Shown here piece after piece: positions 34,342-45,147 of a stretch of DNA of 64,000 bases. The stretch lies in the NCBI RefSeq assembly GCF_901709675.1, contig NC_051102.1, positions 62,001 to 126,000 on the forward strand, written 5' to 3'. The stretch comes from Syngnathus acus (taxonomy: Eukaryota > Chordata > Actinopteri > Syngnathiformes > Syngnathidae). How positions within the stretch are numbered: the stretch's first letter is position 1; every line of letters begins with the position of its first letter. Made by a program: the position numbers and the translations under genes. The notes beneath the pieces are model-generated. The model did no database searches and was not told where the DNA came from. It saw nothing but the letters and a program-made list of their open reading frames with translations.

Positions 34342-34839
34342 TTAAGTGTGCACATAAATTACTTTTCTCACATGGTATACCAATATTAAACCCCCCAGAG
34401 GCCTCTTTTCCACGTTTTCCATTTTCACACAGGAGCCGCACAGCACCTTCGTCCAATAGCGGTTTTGTCGCAGGCTCAAATTTATCGAACTTTGACAGAC
34501 GTGCATGCTATTACAGTACGCCTCGACAAATCGGGATCGGACCGTTGTCGCAAAAACGTACCAGCTGCCTCGGTATTCGAAAACTGACAGCCCACCGGGT
34601 TTACCTGTAATTTTCTTGCACCAGCGTTTAAATCGAGGAACCTTGTAACCCACAAACACTTCTAATTCGATCCGTTTCCAAACGACGTGGCTTACGCGCG
34701 TTTCCTTTTCCTCGGCACCCTTAAAAAAGGGTCTGACCGGATCTCGGCGGCCTAACCGGGCCTGGCCGGACCACTTCGGCACCCTTAACGGGTCTGACCG
34801 GGTCACTTCCACATTCATGCTCACAGTTACGGATGCCAA
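34342..34839 (-). CDS. Unrecognised 165-aa ORF in the LARD leader region
   Basis: The longest minus-strand (sense) frame in the 5' third of the element, starting about 730 bp downstream of the primer site, where gag would lie. It begins MASVTVSMNVEVTRSDPLRV and is basic, with aromatic-rich stretches (VFEYRGSWYVFATTV) and four cysteines in its last third. I recognise no domain and it may be chance. A GTCTGACCGG-type repeat underlies its N-terminal part. Low confidence that it is expressed. Confidence 0.25.
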   Translation of the reverse strand: MASVTVSMNVEVTRSDPLRVPKWSGQARLGRRDPVRPFFKGAEEKETRVSHVVWKRIELEVFVGYKVPRFKRWCKKITGKPGGLSVFEYRGSWYVFATTVRSRFVEAYCNSMHVCQSSINLSLRQNRYWTKVLCGSCVKMENVEKRPLGGLILVYHVRKVIYVHT

Positions 34840-34849
34840 GGCTGCGCAC

Positions 34850-35547
34850 TTTTCCTATTTGCCAAACGCGGTCAGCGCAAGCCTCCCTTTTTCGTTCGAC
34901 TAACCCGGCCACCGAACATCTCAACAAGTGCGCACTTGGCCCGTACGGCCACTGGGTGCGACTGCAGTGTCTCGGCTCTTCCAGGAACTACATCTGGGGC
35001 GGGTCGTTTCCTGTCGCAACAGTGTTCAATCGTATCTGTGTTTTCGCCTCATTCACACAGCTAAAATTTCTATCCTCCATCGGATCTGTCGCCAAACTCA
35101 AGTCCACGTTTTATGGGACTTTCTGCTATTCTTTTATTGTGACGGCCAACAGCGATGTCCCAAGACATCCTGTCCCGTCACGTTTCTTTGTCATCATTCA
35201 TCATTCTCACCAGACATGTCACTCACTCCGCTGTGCACATTCCCCATTAAGTTTTAAGTTACTGTTCACTTTTTATTTGTTATTTTTTATCTATTTTTCT
35301 ATTTTTATTTTCCTTTTCCTTTGCTGTTTCTATTTGGGGGCCACTTCCCCTTCAAAAGTCGAATTATGACGACTTTTGACTAGGAGAGACAACTTACTCC
35401 CGGAACAGCTCATGGCCACATCAGATTCATTTATAACTGCCCCCCTCAAGGGGCCAACCCCCCCCCCCTTTCCAAGAATCGAGCATGTCGCGTCAACTGT
35501 GGGCGAAGCATCTCACCTCAATGACAGCCGCTGGCCGGCCGCTGGAC
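34850..35547. other. LARD 5' leader, no gene seen
   Basis: About 700 bp between the unrecognised frame and the primer site. It contains a C run at 35459-35468 and a short inverted motif (aaaagtcgaattatgacgactttt, 35355-35378) that could form a hairpin. No coding motif is seen. Confidence 0.5.
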
Positions 35548-35567
35548 GAATCCTGTTCGTGACGCCA
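35548..35567 (-). promoter_or_regulatory. LARD primer-binding site, tRNA-Ser(CGA)-like
   Basis: The plus strand GAATCCTGTTCGTGACGCCA, 4 nt before the 5' LTR, equals the 3' end plus CCA of a vertebrate tRNA-Ser(CGA) as I recall it. A 20-nt match with the terminal CCA in place is strong support for a primer site and fixes the element on the minus strand. Confidence 0.85.
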
Positions 35568-35571
35568 AAAA

Positions 35572-36080
35572 TGTGGTGAATGATCTTTGATGCTTCGCTG
35601 GTCTCCAAAAAAACACTCGGTTGGCCCGGGTAAGGAAGCACTTCGGTGACACACGGCTGATTGGGAAAAGATTTTATTCAACCGATGTCAGAGTGATGTC
35701 TCTCCAAAAGTTTGAGTGGCCCCAAGAGCAAAGATGTTTCAGCTCTCGACAGCAAAGATGTTCGCCCCAAAAAAGCCCTCGCGCTTCTTGCTCTTGCCCT
35801 TCTTCCCTCTCTCTATCTGTTCTCCCCCATCATTTGTACCTCGTAAGACAACAGCTGCGGTCCGAGTCTCACTCTACTGGTTACTTCCGATGCCCTTAAA
35901 AGGGCATGGACAAAGGTCTTCCTGGTCACGGACGAATGGCCCTTCCATATTCTAAGTACCTACACATTACTGAAACTAGAGCTTCTCTGTACCGCAAAAA
36001 TAGCTTATGGTCTCCTCACTGCAGCTAGGTCACCATTTAAGGTGACATACAGAGACGCATAGAATCCAAAATTTACCTCA
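35572..36080 (-). repeat. 5' LTR of the LARD-like element
   Basis: 509 bp, partner of 27653-28171. Its right edge TCA is followed directly by satellite ttggcatag, giving a clean insertion boundary. Confidence 0.92.
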
Positions 36081-36310
36081 TTGGCATAGTAAAAAGCGCT
36101 CTTGGGTGCTTCAGAGTGCCGAGTTTATCACTGCGCATGAAGAAATGACCACCTGCAACGTTTGGTTTATGTTTTATAAGCATTTTTTATTTTATTGCTT
36201 AAATCGCATTTTCTCGACGAGCTGAGCACGTTTTCTGGATGGTGGCTCTCCCGTCACTCTGGTTAGGTTGGCATCGTAAAAAGCGCTCTTGGGTGCTTCA
36301 AAGTGCCGAG
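36081..36310 (+). repeat. AT-rich satellite block 6
   Basis: Satellite resumes exactly at the position where it stopped at 27652, beginning with the TTGG duplication. Confidence 0.92.
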
Positions 36311-36455
36311 TTGAGTGCGTGGGTTAGCCTCCGCGCCCGGTCCCTTATGGAACCCTATTTGGCCCGCGGACCGGCTGGCGGGCCTTCCGTGAAAGCCTAT
36401 CCGCCTTCCGAGCGCTCTTGCCGGGCGTGAGTTAGCGTCCGCGCCCGGTCGCCTC
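36311..36455 (+). repeat. GC-rich satellite, just over one monomer
   Basis: A minimal GC-rich block with the same entry (gagttgagtgcgtgg) and exit (gcctcacgtcactctgg) junctions as the kilobase-size blocks. It shows that both junctions travel with the GC-rich unit even at the lowest copy number. Confidence 0.9.
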
Positions 36456-38132
36456 ACGTCACTCTGGTTAGGTTGGCATAGTAAAAAGCGCTCTTGGGTG
36501 CTTCAGAGTGCCGGGTTTATCACTGCGCATGAAGAAATGACCACCTGCAACATTTGGTTTATGTTTTATAAGCATTTTTAATTTTATTGCTTAAATCGCA
36601 TTTTCTCGATGATCTGAGCACGTTTTCTGGATGGTGGCTCTCCCGTCACTCTGGTTAGGTTGGCATAGTAAAAAGCGCTCTTGGGTGCTTCAGAGTTCCG
36701 AGTTTATCACTGCGCATGAAGAAATGACCACCTGCAACGTTTGGTTTATGTTTTATAAGCATTTTTAATTTTATTGCTTAAATCGCATTTTCTCGACGAG
36801 CTGAGCACGTTTTCTGGATGGTGCCTCTCCCGTCACTCTGGTTAGGTTGGCATAGTAAAAAGCGCTCTTGGGGGCTTCAGAGTGCCGAGTTTATCACTGC
36901 GCATGAATAAATGACCACCTGCAACGTTTGGTTTATGTTTTATAAGCATTTTTAATTTTATTGCTTAGATCGCATTTTCTCGGCGAGCTGAGCACGTTTT
37001 CTAGTAAAAAGCGCTCTTGGGTGCTTCAGAGTTCCGAGTTCATCACTGCGCATGAAGAAATGACCACCTGCAACGTTTGGTTTATGTTTTATAAGCATTT
37101 TTAATTTTATTGCTTAAATCGCATTTTCTCGACGAGCTGAGCACGTTTTCTGGATGGTGCCTCTCCCGTCACTCTGGTTAGGTTGGCATAGTAAAAAGCG
37201 CTCTTGGGGGCTTCAGAGTGCCGAGTTTATCACTGCGCATGAATAAATGACCACCTGCAACGTTTGGTTTATGTTTTATAAGCATTTTTAATTTTATTGC
37301 TTAGATCGCATTTTCTCGGCGAGCTGAGCACGTTTTCTAGTAAAAAGCGCTCTTGGGTGCTTCAGAGTTCCGAGTTCATCACTGCGCATGAAGAAATGAC
37401 CACCTGCAACGTTTGGTTTATGTTTTATAAGCATTTTTAATTTTATTGCTTAAATCGCATTTTCTCGACGAGCTGAGCACGTTTTCTGGATGGTGCCTCT
37501 CCCGTCACTCTGGTTAGGTTGGCATAGTAAAAAGCGCTCTTGGGGGCTTCAGAGTGCCGAGTTTATCACTGTGCATGAATAAATGACCACCTGCAACGTT
37601 TGGTTTATGTTTTATAAGCATTTTTAATTTTATTGCTTAGATCGCATTTTCTCGGCGAGCTGAGCACGTTTTCTAGTAAAAAGCGCTCTTGGGTGCTTCA
37701 GAGTGCCGAGTTTATCACTGCGCATGAAGAAATGACCACCTGCAACGTTTGGTTTATGTTTTATAAGCATTTTTAATTTTATTGCTTAAATCGCATTTTC
37801 TCGACGAGCTGAGCACGTTTTCTGGATGGTGCCTCTCCCGTCACTCTGGTTAGGTTGGCATAGTAAAAATGGCTCTTGGGTGCTTCAGAGTGCCGAGTTT
37901 ATCACTGCGCATGAAGAAATGACCACCTGCAACGTTTGGTTTATGTTTTATAAGCATTTTTAATTTTGTTGCTTAGATCGCATTTTCTCGACGAGCTGAG
38001 CACGTTTTCTAGTAAAAAGCGCTCTTGGGTGCTTTAGAGTGCCGATTTTATCACAGCGCATGAAGAAATGACCACCTCCAACGTTTGGTTTATGTTTTAT
38101 AAGCATTTTTAATTTTATTGCTTAAATCGCAT
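36456..38132 (+). repeat. AT-rich satellite block 7, to the inversion breakpoint
   Basis: Forward AT-rich monomers that stop within a unit at cttaaatcgcat (38132). The next base belongs to the Polinton polymerase gene. The missing continuation of this monomer (tttctcgac...) is found inverted at 57056. Confidence 0.93.
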
Positions 38133-39447
38133 ACCCTGATGAATCGCGTAACCTTGTATGTAATTTTCTCTATCAGCCTGATTGACCGCATGCGCTGGAT
38201 AACCTGAAGATTCCTGTTTACCTTTTAGAAATGTTCGCATGTAATCACGGAAAATTGTGTCGCTCGCTCTTGTGTAATGCCATACTTCTGTAATATCTGC
38301 AACTGTGCAGCCAAGATCAAGGGCCTTAACAAATTCAGGGGTTGTCCAAACACCTGTTAACGATCTTTGCTCATCACTATGCGTACAAGCTGTCTGCTGG
38401 TTGTTATGCTCATGTACGACACAGTGTGAAGACGAGTTTACCTTTACCTGTTTTGAAGGGTAAAACAGGAAAATACAAACCACGGGGCGGATTGACGGTG
38501 GCGCTGATGAAGCCGAAATACAGTCTTGGGTCTTTAAAATCACCGTGGATAATCGTTGGATGACCAATAGGGTAGAAGCCTGTACTATTAATGTAAGGAT
38601 ATAATGATGTCACATCAACGTACAACACCCTCTCGTCAGCCTCTGCCGTGTATCTTAAAACAAATGTGTTTGTTCGACCACCGAAAAGAGCCTGCCTCGG
38701 CTTGAGCGGTGTAGGGAATTTGTTTTTTTTCATGAATTCCTTAACCTCTATGTTCAATTTTTTCATTTGCAGCCATTCATGCTCCCACATAATTACAAGG
38801 TGCACATCCTGTTTAAGCTGCAGTTCCTGAATTTTCTTTTGGGTGTTGTCAAACCTCTCCTGAAAGGGCCGTTTTGTTGTAGGACATATATTCGAGAGGT
38901 TGTAACATTCTGCGCAGCCGTGGTGATAACAACCAAAATACTCAAAAGCTATTTTCATGCCCCCGATTTCAGAATACCCGTCTACTGTGTAGTTATCTAT
39001 CTTAACCACTCCCCCGTTCAATGCATGCCTAATGTGGATATTTTGGCTATGCATGACCCATTGCAGGTATTGAATAGAATCATGTGAGAAAGCTTTGTAC
39101 TGACGCATGTAGTTGTCTGAAGGCGTAATGGCTAGTGTTTGAGGGGTTAGGAAATTAGTGCGAAAAACTTTCATGCACGCGGAGGCTATTGTCACAGCGT
39201 TGAAGGGGTCTGTTCCGGTGGCCTCAAAAAACTCGCTCCTGAATTTCTCACACCCTTGCATTAGCAGGTCAACATCATTCTCGCAGTAGGCTATCGCCTG
39301 TTTAGCAAAATCAAACACACCACTAGCTTCTTTGACATACCATTCATCAAACTTAGCTCGTTGAGAGGGTGACATTCGTTCCATATCGTAGTACGTAGGG
39401 TCAGGGTGACACCCTATGTAGTTTAGATGTTCTAAAGAGCTGAATTT

Positions 39448-40259
39448 ATGTGGAAAACACCCATCTCCTCCCCCACCATCTGTTGTCTTCCGGGTTAGAG
39501 CACGCTGGCGTCAAATTTGTTGGCTGCCGCTTCTGTCCCGGACCGTGTCCGTTACTTGTTTTTCGTTTTCCCGTTTTCAGTGCACCCGTCTCTTTTATTT
39601 TTCTCGTGTTGTCTTTCGTCCACCTCGCATCCCCGCAGCTCCGCTCTCACCTATCTGTTTCCTCTCCCTCGGACTACCAACTACGTTAGCCAGCTAGCCA
39701 ACAGCCAACTGGCCAAAACCACCACCGGACCCTCCTGCCTCCCGACTCGGAGCCTGTGGCCGCCAGCTGTGGACTCGACGGCAGTTCTGGCCCGGCTCTC
39801 TGGCCTTCCGTCCGGCGTCCTTGGGGGACGGGCTCCACTCCCTGCGGGCTCGCCAACTGTGGCTCTGCTATGTGCCGCCGTGGTGCGTTGGGGCCTGCCG
39901 TTCGAGCGGGTGCAGTCGAGGTCGACCGGCATCACCACCTGGTCCACTGCTGCTTCCACACGGGGCTGGGATCCTTCGCCGTCGCCGCTACATCTGACCA
40001 GCATTTCCCCGATGGCTCACCCATCTCCTCTTTTTGGACTGCCAACCCCCCGTCACCCCCACCTCCCGTACTGGCAACCTCAACAACCTCCGCTCCCGCC
40101 CCTCCTGCTCCTCCATCCATCTCCTTCGCACTGCTGACCGATGTCTTGTTAACTATAACCTATTGTCTCCCCCCCCCCTCCACTCTTTTTTGTTCCATGT
40201 AAAAGCGACTTTGGGTTATTGAAAAGCGCTATATAAATTGAATGAATTATTATTATTTG
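39448..40259 (+). mobile_element. LINE-tail element (L2-like 3' end) in PolB
   Basis: About 810 bp interrupting the polymerase gene. The right end is a typical fish LINE/SINE tail: aaagcgactttggg, aaaagcgctatataaat and (ATT)n. A short ATTT duplication is possible (39444-39447, 40260-40263). The interior is C- and T-rich and gives a long plus-strand frame without any known domain, so I call no protein. It is a 5'-truncated or non-autonomous copy. Confidence 0.75.
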
Positions 40260-41923
40260 ATTTGTCTTCAAACCCCAGGGCCTTAGGCATCGCACTTAAC
40301 GACATCATTAAGAATCACAGCAAGTCTATGTAACGAGATTTTGTGTCTAAATCGACAAATGATAGAACTTTGCTCCCCTGCATCAGAATGTCAAGTTTGA
40401 TACCTAATTCAAGCATTCTCCTTATCAAGATGTATGAATCAAAGCCTCTCGCATTATGTGCAACAAATGTCGTTTGTTTAAACCGGGGGTTTCGAAACAA
40501 TTTGAGAAATTTGTCAACACAGTCTGTGCCAAACCACTGTTTCGCCAGTCTATTTGATTTACAGCAGATAAGAAAGGGTTTGTGTAAACCATCTGCATCT
40601 ACATAGGTTTCGAAATCGTAGTAGACTACATTTTTGCAAGGTGGTTGAGGCTTGATGGGTTGTATGTAGCACATGTGCGGGTTCAGCAAGGCATCATCAC
40701 CTTGATTTAAGATTTCACCACACACTGCGCATCTTTTAACAGGGCAGCGATGTTTAGCACCGGTACCATCAGCGTTCACATAATATTGGAGACCACACTG
40801 CAAGCATTTTTTGTATGATGTGCAGTTGCTCACACGATTCGTCGCTCGAAACACTTTATGTTTGGCAAAGCATTCCTCATTACGACAAGTTTTGTTACAG
40901 TCGGGGCAGATAACATGTTTAAATCGCCGTTGTTTACAACGAGGATCGAGACAAATGTTACAGTGTCCCTCACAGTGATGGAAGCGCCAATTTTCATGGC
41001 CCCTGTAGCAGAATCTGCAAAAAAAAAGCGTGCCCTACAAACGCCTCTATAGCTTTCACGCCGTAGTAATGGTCCTCGAGGTGTAAGACGAATAAATTGA
41101 CTTCGTCTGTTTTGGGATAATGTGTGTCGAAACAAGTCATGGGGCGGCTGTCTTCTTTTCGGTACATTACAGTTATTTTCCGTCTGAGAACTTTTTCAAA
41201 TTTATGTATATCGCTCAGACTCACAGGTGTTTGACAATTCAACCCCACACTCTCATGTAAAAGCCGTGCCTGCCTTGTGGCCTGTTTTGTTGTTAGTGTG
41301 TCATTTAGCAGATAGGTTAGTGAGAGAGCAAAGCATAGATTGTTGTCCTTATTACGAGGTATGTGTAAGTGTTTTGTATAATAATTTATGTAAAGCGTTG
41401 GCCTGCCACACCTGGCGGCCTTGTCTTTACATCTTATGACTTTCCTTTTATCTAGGTTTTTCCTCTTTGTGTCAGGGATGTCTTTTGATCCCTGGCAGCC
41501 ATATGTCCTTTTATTATGTGTGTGTTTTGTTCCTGTAAGAGGCCTTCACCAACAATGAGCAGAGCTTATTTGCATAGGCGAAGTGTTCTTATTTGGGTCA
41601 AAGAACTTCGTTCTTTTACTGTAGGTTTGGTTCATAGATTGTTGTTGGTCAGAACTGGTTTTCTTTGTTTGAAGTAGTTGCATGCAAGTTATCCCATTTT
41701 TACTCAATGTTTGTTTAAGTGGTTAGGACAAGTTACTTATTATCATTGTGAGTTAATTTACTAAGTAGTTTAGACCTAACAGTAAGTGTCGTTTTTTCAG
41801 CCTCAAAATTTCTTTGTTGGTACTGTTCACCAATCGGCGACGCATTCCACCACGCAATGGGGTGACTATTTGAACAATAAGCTCTAAGCTTAAGGAGTGA
41901 ACACTTGAAAGATGAAATAAAAT

Positions 41924-41938
41924 ATCCAAGATGGCGGC
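41924..41938 (+). promoter_or_regulatory. YY1-like site at LINE ORF start
   Basis: aagatggcggc is the reverse complement of the YY1 consensus GCCGCCATCTT and overlaps the start codon. A regulatory role is inferred from the motif. Confidence 0.4.
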
Positions 41939-44906
41939 GCCCCAGTTGGCCGCGGCCGCTACAGCTCTCAACAACCGACAAGTATTTTCACAAAATATGT
42001 CGCCTAGGACACTACAAACAACACAAAGTTTAGTTTATCCATCCAGTAGATTAGTGTATGATCGCCAGCGCCTGCTGGAGGTACGGTCATCAAGTGTTTT
42101 CGGACTCGTAGCCACAACTACCCTAGTCTGTTTACGTAGCCTCGGAGTGCTTAGGGCGCTAGCCCCAGAAGCTCACGATGCAGCGGGCTCGCCGGGCAGC
42201 ACACGCCGGAGGAGGAGTAAGCGTAGGCGGTGTGACCGGCGGCGAAAGCGCGGCTGTCGAGGTGGGCTAACGGCTAAGCTTAAAGCTAACCCCTACAAAC
42301 CGCCGCTTCCATCCATCTTCCTCTCCAACGTCCGCTCACTGGATAATAAAATGGTCCATCTACAACTGGAACTCTCTTCAAAGAGGGAAGTTAGAAACTG
42401 CTGCGCTCTCATCCTGACGGAGACATGGCTGAACTCATCAATACCGGACAACGCCGTTAGCCTGCAGGGGCTCGCTACATTCCGCGCCGACAGAAACAGC
42501 GAGCTAAGCGGTAAATCCCGAGGAGGTGGGCTGTGTCTCTACATCAACAACAACTGGTGCAAAAATGCTAGATCTGTCGCCAGCTTCTGCTCTTCGGACA
42601 TCGAGCTTTTGACTGTTAACTGCAGACCCTTCTACCTGCCCAGAGAGTTTACTGTTGTTAGCATCACGGCCGTGTATGTGAGTGTTCTCTATCGGACAAT
42701 CAGTGAGCTGCAATCCACGCACACAGAGGGTGTTTTCATCATTGCTGGGGACTTTAACCAGGCTAACATGAAGACTATTCTCCCTCATTTTTACCAACAC
42801 GTGGATTTTCCAACTCGGGGAGAGAACACTCTGGACTTGGTTTACACCAATATAAAGGATGCATTCAGAGCAGCCCCCCGCCCCCACCTCGGCTCTTCAG
42901 ACCACCTATCTGTTATGCTAGTCCCTGCATACAGGCCCCTGCTGATCAGAGCAAAACCCACAGTGAAGCAGGTGAGGGTGTGGTCTGAGGGGGCCATGGA
43001 GGCACTCCAGGACTGCTTTGAGTGCTCTGACTGGGACATGTTCAAATCAGCAGCAACATATGACAATCAGATCGACATTGATGAGTACGCCATGACTGTG
43101 TCAGCCTACATCAACAAATGCTCCGAGGACGTCAGCACCACTAAGAACATCATCACCCGAGCCAACCAACGACCCTGGATGACTGAGGAGGTACGTCATA
43201 CGCTACGGGCACGGAACTCAGCCTTCAAGTCTGGCGACAAGGAGGCACTGAGGACAGCGAGAGCCAACTTGAACCGTGCCATCAGGCTAGCGAAGCGAAG
43301 CCACAGTCGAAAAATTCAGGATTTTTTCCACGACGCCAATAACACCAGGAGTATGTGGCAAGGCATACGGGCGATCACGGACTACAACTTACCCTCCCCC
43401 CCGGTGGGTGAGGTTGATGCTGACTTCCTAAATGGTCTAAATAACTTCTTTGGGCGTTTTGAGGCACTAAACAGCACTCCTGCAGTTAAAACTGTTCCCC
43501 ACCAGGAAGAGGAGGCCCTCTGCCTTGACTCAGCCGACGTGTGGAAGACTCTGAGAAGAGTCAACCCACGTAAGGCCCCAGGCCCCGACAACATGCCTGG
43601 GCGGGTGTTCAAGGAATGTGCAGGCCAGCTGGCTGGTGTCATCACAGACATTTTTAACATCTCGCTGGACCAAGCCAAAGTGCCAGTATGCTTCAAGGCT
43701 GCCTCCATCATTCCGGTGCCGAAGAAACCTCAAATCACCTCATTGAATGACTACAGACCTGTGGCACTGACTCCCATCATGATGAAGTGCTTCGAAAGGC
43801 TGCTCAAAGAACACATCGTCTCCAGACTCCCCCCAACATTCGATCCGTTCCAGTTTGCCTACCGGCAGAACCGCTCTACTGAGGATGCCATCTCCTCCGT
43901 TCTTCACCTGAGCCTGGCTCACCTGGAGGAGAGGAACACCCACGTGCGGTTGCTGTTCCTGGACTTCAGCTCAGCGTTTAACACCATCATTCCACAACAT
44001 CTGGTGGAAAAACTGGAACACCTGGGCTTCAGCACCCCCCTTCGGAACTGGCTGCTAGACTTCCTCACCAACAGACCTCAGTCAGTCAGGGTCGGACAGA
44101 ACACCTCAGATGTCATCACCCTCAGCACAGGCTCCCCTCAGGGCTGCGTCCTGAGCCCCCTGCTGTTCACCCTGATGACACACGACTGCGCCCCCAGGTT
44201 CACCACCAATCACATCGTGAAGTTTGCAGACGACACAACGGTGGTGGGCCTCATCAGGGACAACAACGACCTGGACTACAGAGAGGAGGTGGAGCAGTTG
44301 GTGGGCTGGTGCAGAGAAAATAGCCTGATCCTGAATGTGGAGAAGACGAAGGAGATCATCGTCGACTTCAGGAAGAACCAGCCTCACCACGCTCCACTGA
44401 TCATCAACAGCTCAGCTGTGGAGGTGGTCAGCAGCACTAAATTCCTGGGAGTCCACATCATAGACGACCTCACCTGGTCTGTGAACACCACAACACTGGT
44501 CAAGAGGGCACAGAAGCGCTTGTACTTCCTGCGGAGGATGAGGAGAGCCCACCTGCCCCCACCCATCATGAGGACGTTCTACCGAAGCACCATAGAGAGC
44601 ATTCTGACAAGCTGTCTCTCGGTGTGGTGTGGAGGTTGCAGCGCCTCCGATTGGAAGAACCTGAGGAGAGTGGTGAGGACAGCAGAGAGGATCATCGGGG
44701 CTCCTCTTCCCTCCATTCAGGACTTGTCATCCCAGCGCTGCGTGTCCCGAGCCCGTAATATTATCAGTGACCCATCACACCCCCACCATGGACTGTTCTC
44801 CCTGCTGCCCTCTGGGAAGAGGTTTCGCAGCATCCGCTGCAGGTCCACCAGGTTCTGCAATAGTTTTTTCCCTGCTGTCGTCAGACTGTTGAACATTCAA
44901 ACGTAG
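41931..44906 (+). CDS. LINE endonuclease-reverse transcriptase, intact 991 aa
   Basis: The single ORF opens MAAPQLAAAA, with a basic stretch at about residues 91-115 (RRRRSKRRRCDRRRKR). Endonuclease motifs follow: SNVRSL, LTETWLN, RGGGLCLYI, IAGDFN and GSSDHL (residues about 130-330). The reverse transcriptase shows KAPGPDN, NDYRPVALT, DFSSAFNTI, SPQGCVLSPLLF and catalytic FADD (about 560-770), then a C-terminal region ending LLNIQT. It would nick target DNA and copy the element's RNA. The start lies in aagATGGCGGC, which is also a perfect YY1-type site, so an upstream ATG choice is possible but none is better. No stop or frameshift is present, so it may be functional. Confidence 0.92.
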   Translation: MAAPQLAAAATALNNRQVFSQNMSPRTLQTTQSLVYPSSRLVYDRQRLLEVRSSSVFGLVATTTLVCLRSLGVLRALAPEAHDAAGSPGSTRRRRSKRRRCDRRRKRGCRGGLTAKLKANPYKPPLPSIFLSNVRSLDNKMVHLQLELSSKREVRNCCALILTETWLNSSIPDNAVSLQGLATFRADRNSELSGKSRGGGLCLYINNNWCKNARSVASFCSSDIELLTVNCRPFYLPREFTVVSITAVYVSVLYRTISELQSTHTEGVFIIAGDFNQANMKTILPHFYQHVDFPTRGENTLDLVYTNIKDAFRAAPRPHLGSSDHLSVMLVPAYRPLLIRAKPTVKQVRVWSEGAMEALQDCFECSDWDMFKSAATYDNQIDIDEYAMTVSAYINKCSEDVSTTKNIITRANQRPWMTEEVRHTLRARNSAFKSGDKEALRTARANLNRAIRLAKRSHSRKIQDFFHDANNTRSMWQGIRAITDYNLPSPPVGEVDADFLNGLNNFFGRFEALNSTPAVKTVPHQEEEALCLDSADVWKTLRRVNPRKAPGPDNMPGRVFKECAGQLAGVITDIFNISLDQAKVPVCFKAASIIPVPKKPQITSLNDYRPVALTPIMMKCFERLLKEHIVSRLPPTFDPFQFAYRQNRSTEDAISSVLHLSLAHLEERNTHVRLLFLDFSSAFNTIIPQHLVEKLEHLGFSTPLRNWLLDFLTNRPQSVRVGQNTSDVITLSTGSPQGCVLSPLLFTLMTHDCAPRFTTNHIVKFADDTTVVGLIRDNNDLDYREEVEQLVGWCRENSLILNVEKTKEIIVDFRKNQPHHAPLIINSSAVEVVSSTKFLGVHIIDDLTWSVNTTTLVKRAQKRLYFLRRMRRAHLPPPIMRTFYRSTIESILTSCLSVWCGGCSASDWKNLRRVVRTAERIIGAPLPSIQDLSSQRCVSRARNIISDPSHPHHGLFSLLPSGKRFRSIRCRSTRFCNSFFPAVVRLLNIQT

Positions 44907-45125
44907 CATTCCTCTGCACACTTGTAAATACTGCTTTTGTCTCCTGCACTGTTTACATACTTTATCACTGCTGCACTTTGTACTTTATAATTATCTTATT
45001 TCATATTTTTATATAGAATGTCACTTTTTAACCAGCCGAAATACCACTACATTGTTGAAAGCCGTATGCAACGAAATTTCGTTTTGTGTACACCTAGTGT
45101 TGACAAAATGACAATAAAGTTTGTC

Positions 45126-45147
45126 TAAGTCTAAGTCTAAGTCTAAG
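45126..45147 (+). repeat. (GTCTAA)n LINE 3' tail
   Basis: Four short tandem units at the very end of the LINE, in place of a poly(A) tail. This is usual in the CR1/L2 group. Confidence 0.85.

Larger units (their letters stand above)
27653..36080 (-). mobile_element. 8.4-kb non-coding (LARD-like) LTR element
   Basis: Two LTRs of about 510-519 bp bound 7.4 kb of internal DNA. The target duplication is TTGG (27649-27652 and 36081-36084). A tRNA-Ser primer site is next to the right LTR and a polypurine tract is next to the left LTR, so it reads on the minus strand. I find no protease, RT, RNase H, integrase or envelope motif in any frame. The architecture fits a large retrotransposon derivative mobilised in trans, or a heavily decayed retrovirus. 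The LTRs differ at about a dozen positions plus an indel of about 10 bp, which argues against very great age. Confidence 0.88.
41257..45147 (+). mobile_element. Full-length CR1/L2/Rex-type LINE in PolB
   Basis: A 3.9-kb LINE antisense to the polymerase, flanked by an exact 7-bp duplication CTCTCAT (41250-41256 and 45148-45154). Counting the duplication once restores the polymerase frame. It has a 5' UTR of about 670 bp, one uninterrupted ORF, and a 3' UTR with cgaaatttcg and acaataaag ending in a (GTCTAA)n tail. An intact frame and perfect duplication suggest a young insertion. Confidence 0.92.

Noticed and set aside
35548-35567. tRNA-Ser gene
   Set aside because: Only the 3' 17 nt plus CCA are present next to an LTR; it is a primer-binding site.
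19819-36080. Ty3 and LARD-like element as one family because they share the insertion site
   Set aside because: LTR sequences, primer tRNA isotype details, duplication length and internal sequence all differ.
39517-40137. 206-codon plus-strand frame in the L2-like element
   Set aside because: Low-complexity P/S/L-rich, overlapping antisense frames of similar length, no retroelement motif.
42504-44569. Several minus-strand frames inside the LINE
   Set aside because: Antisense shadows of the 991-codon ORF.
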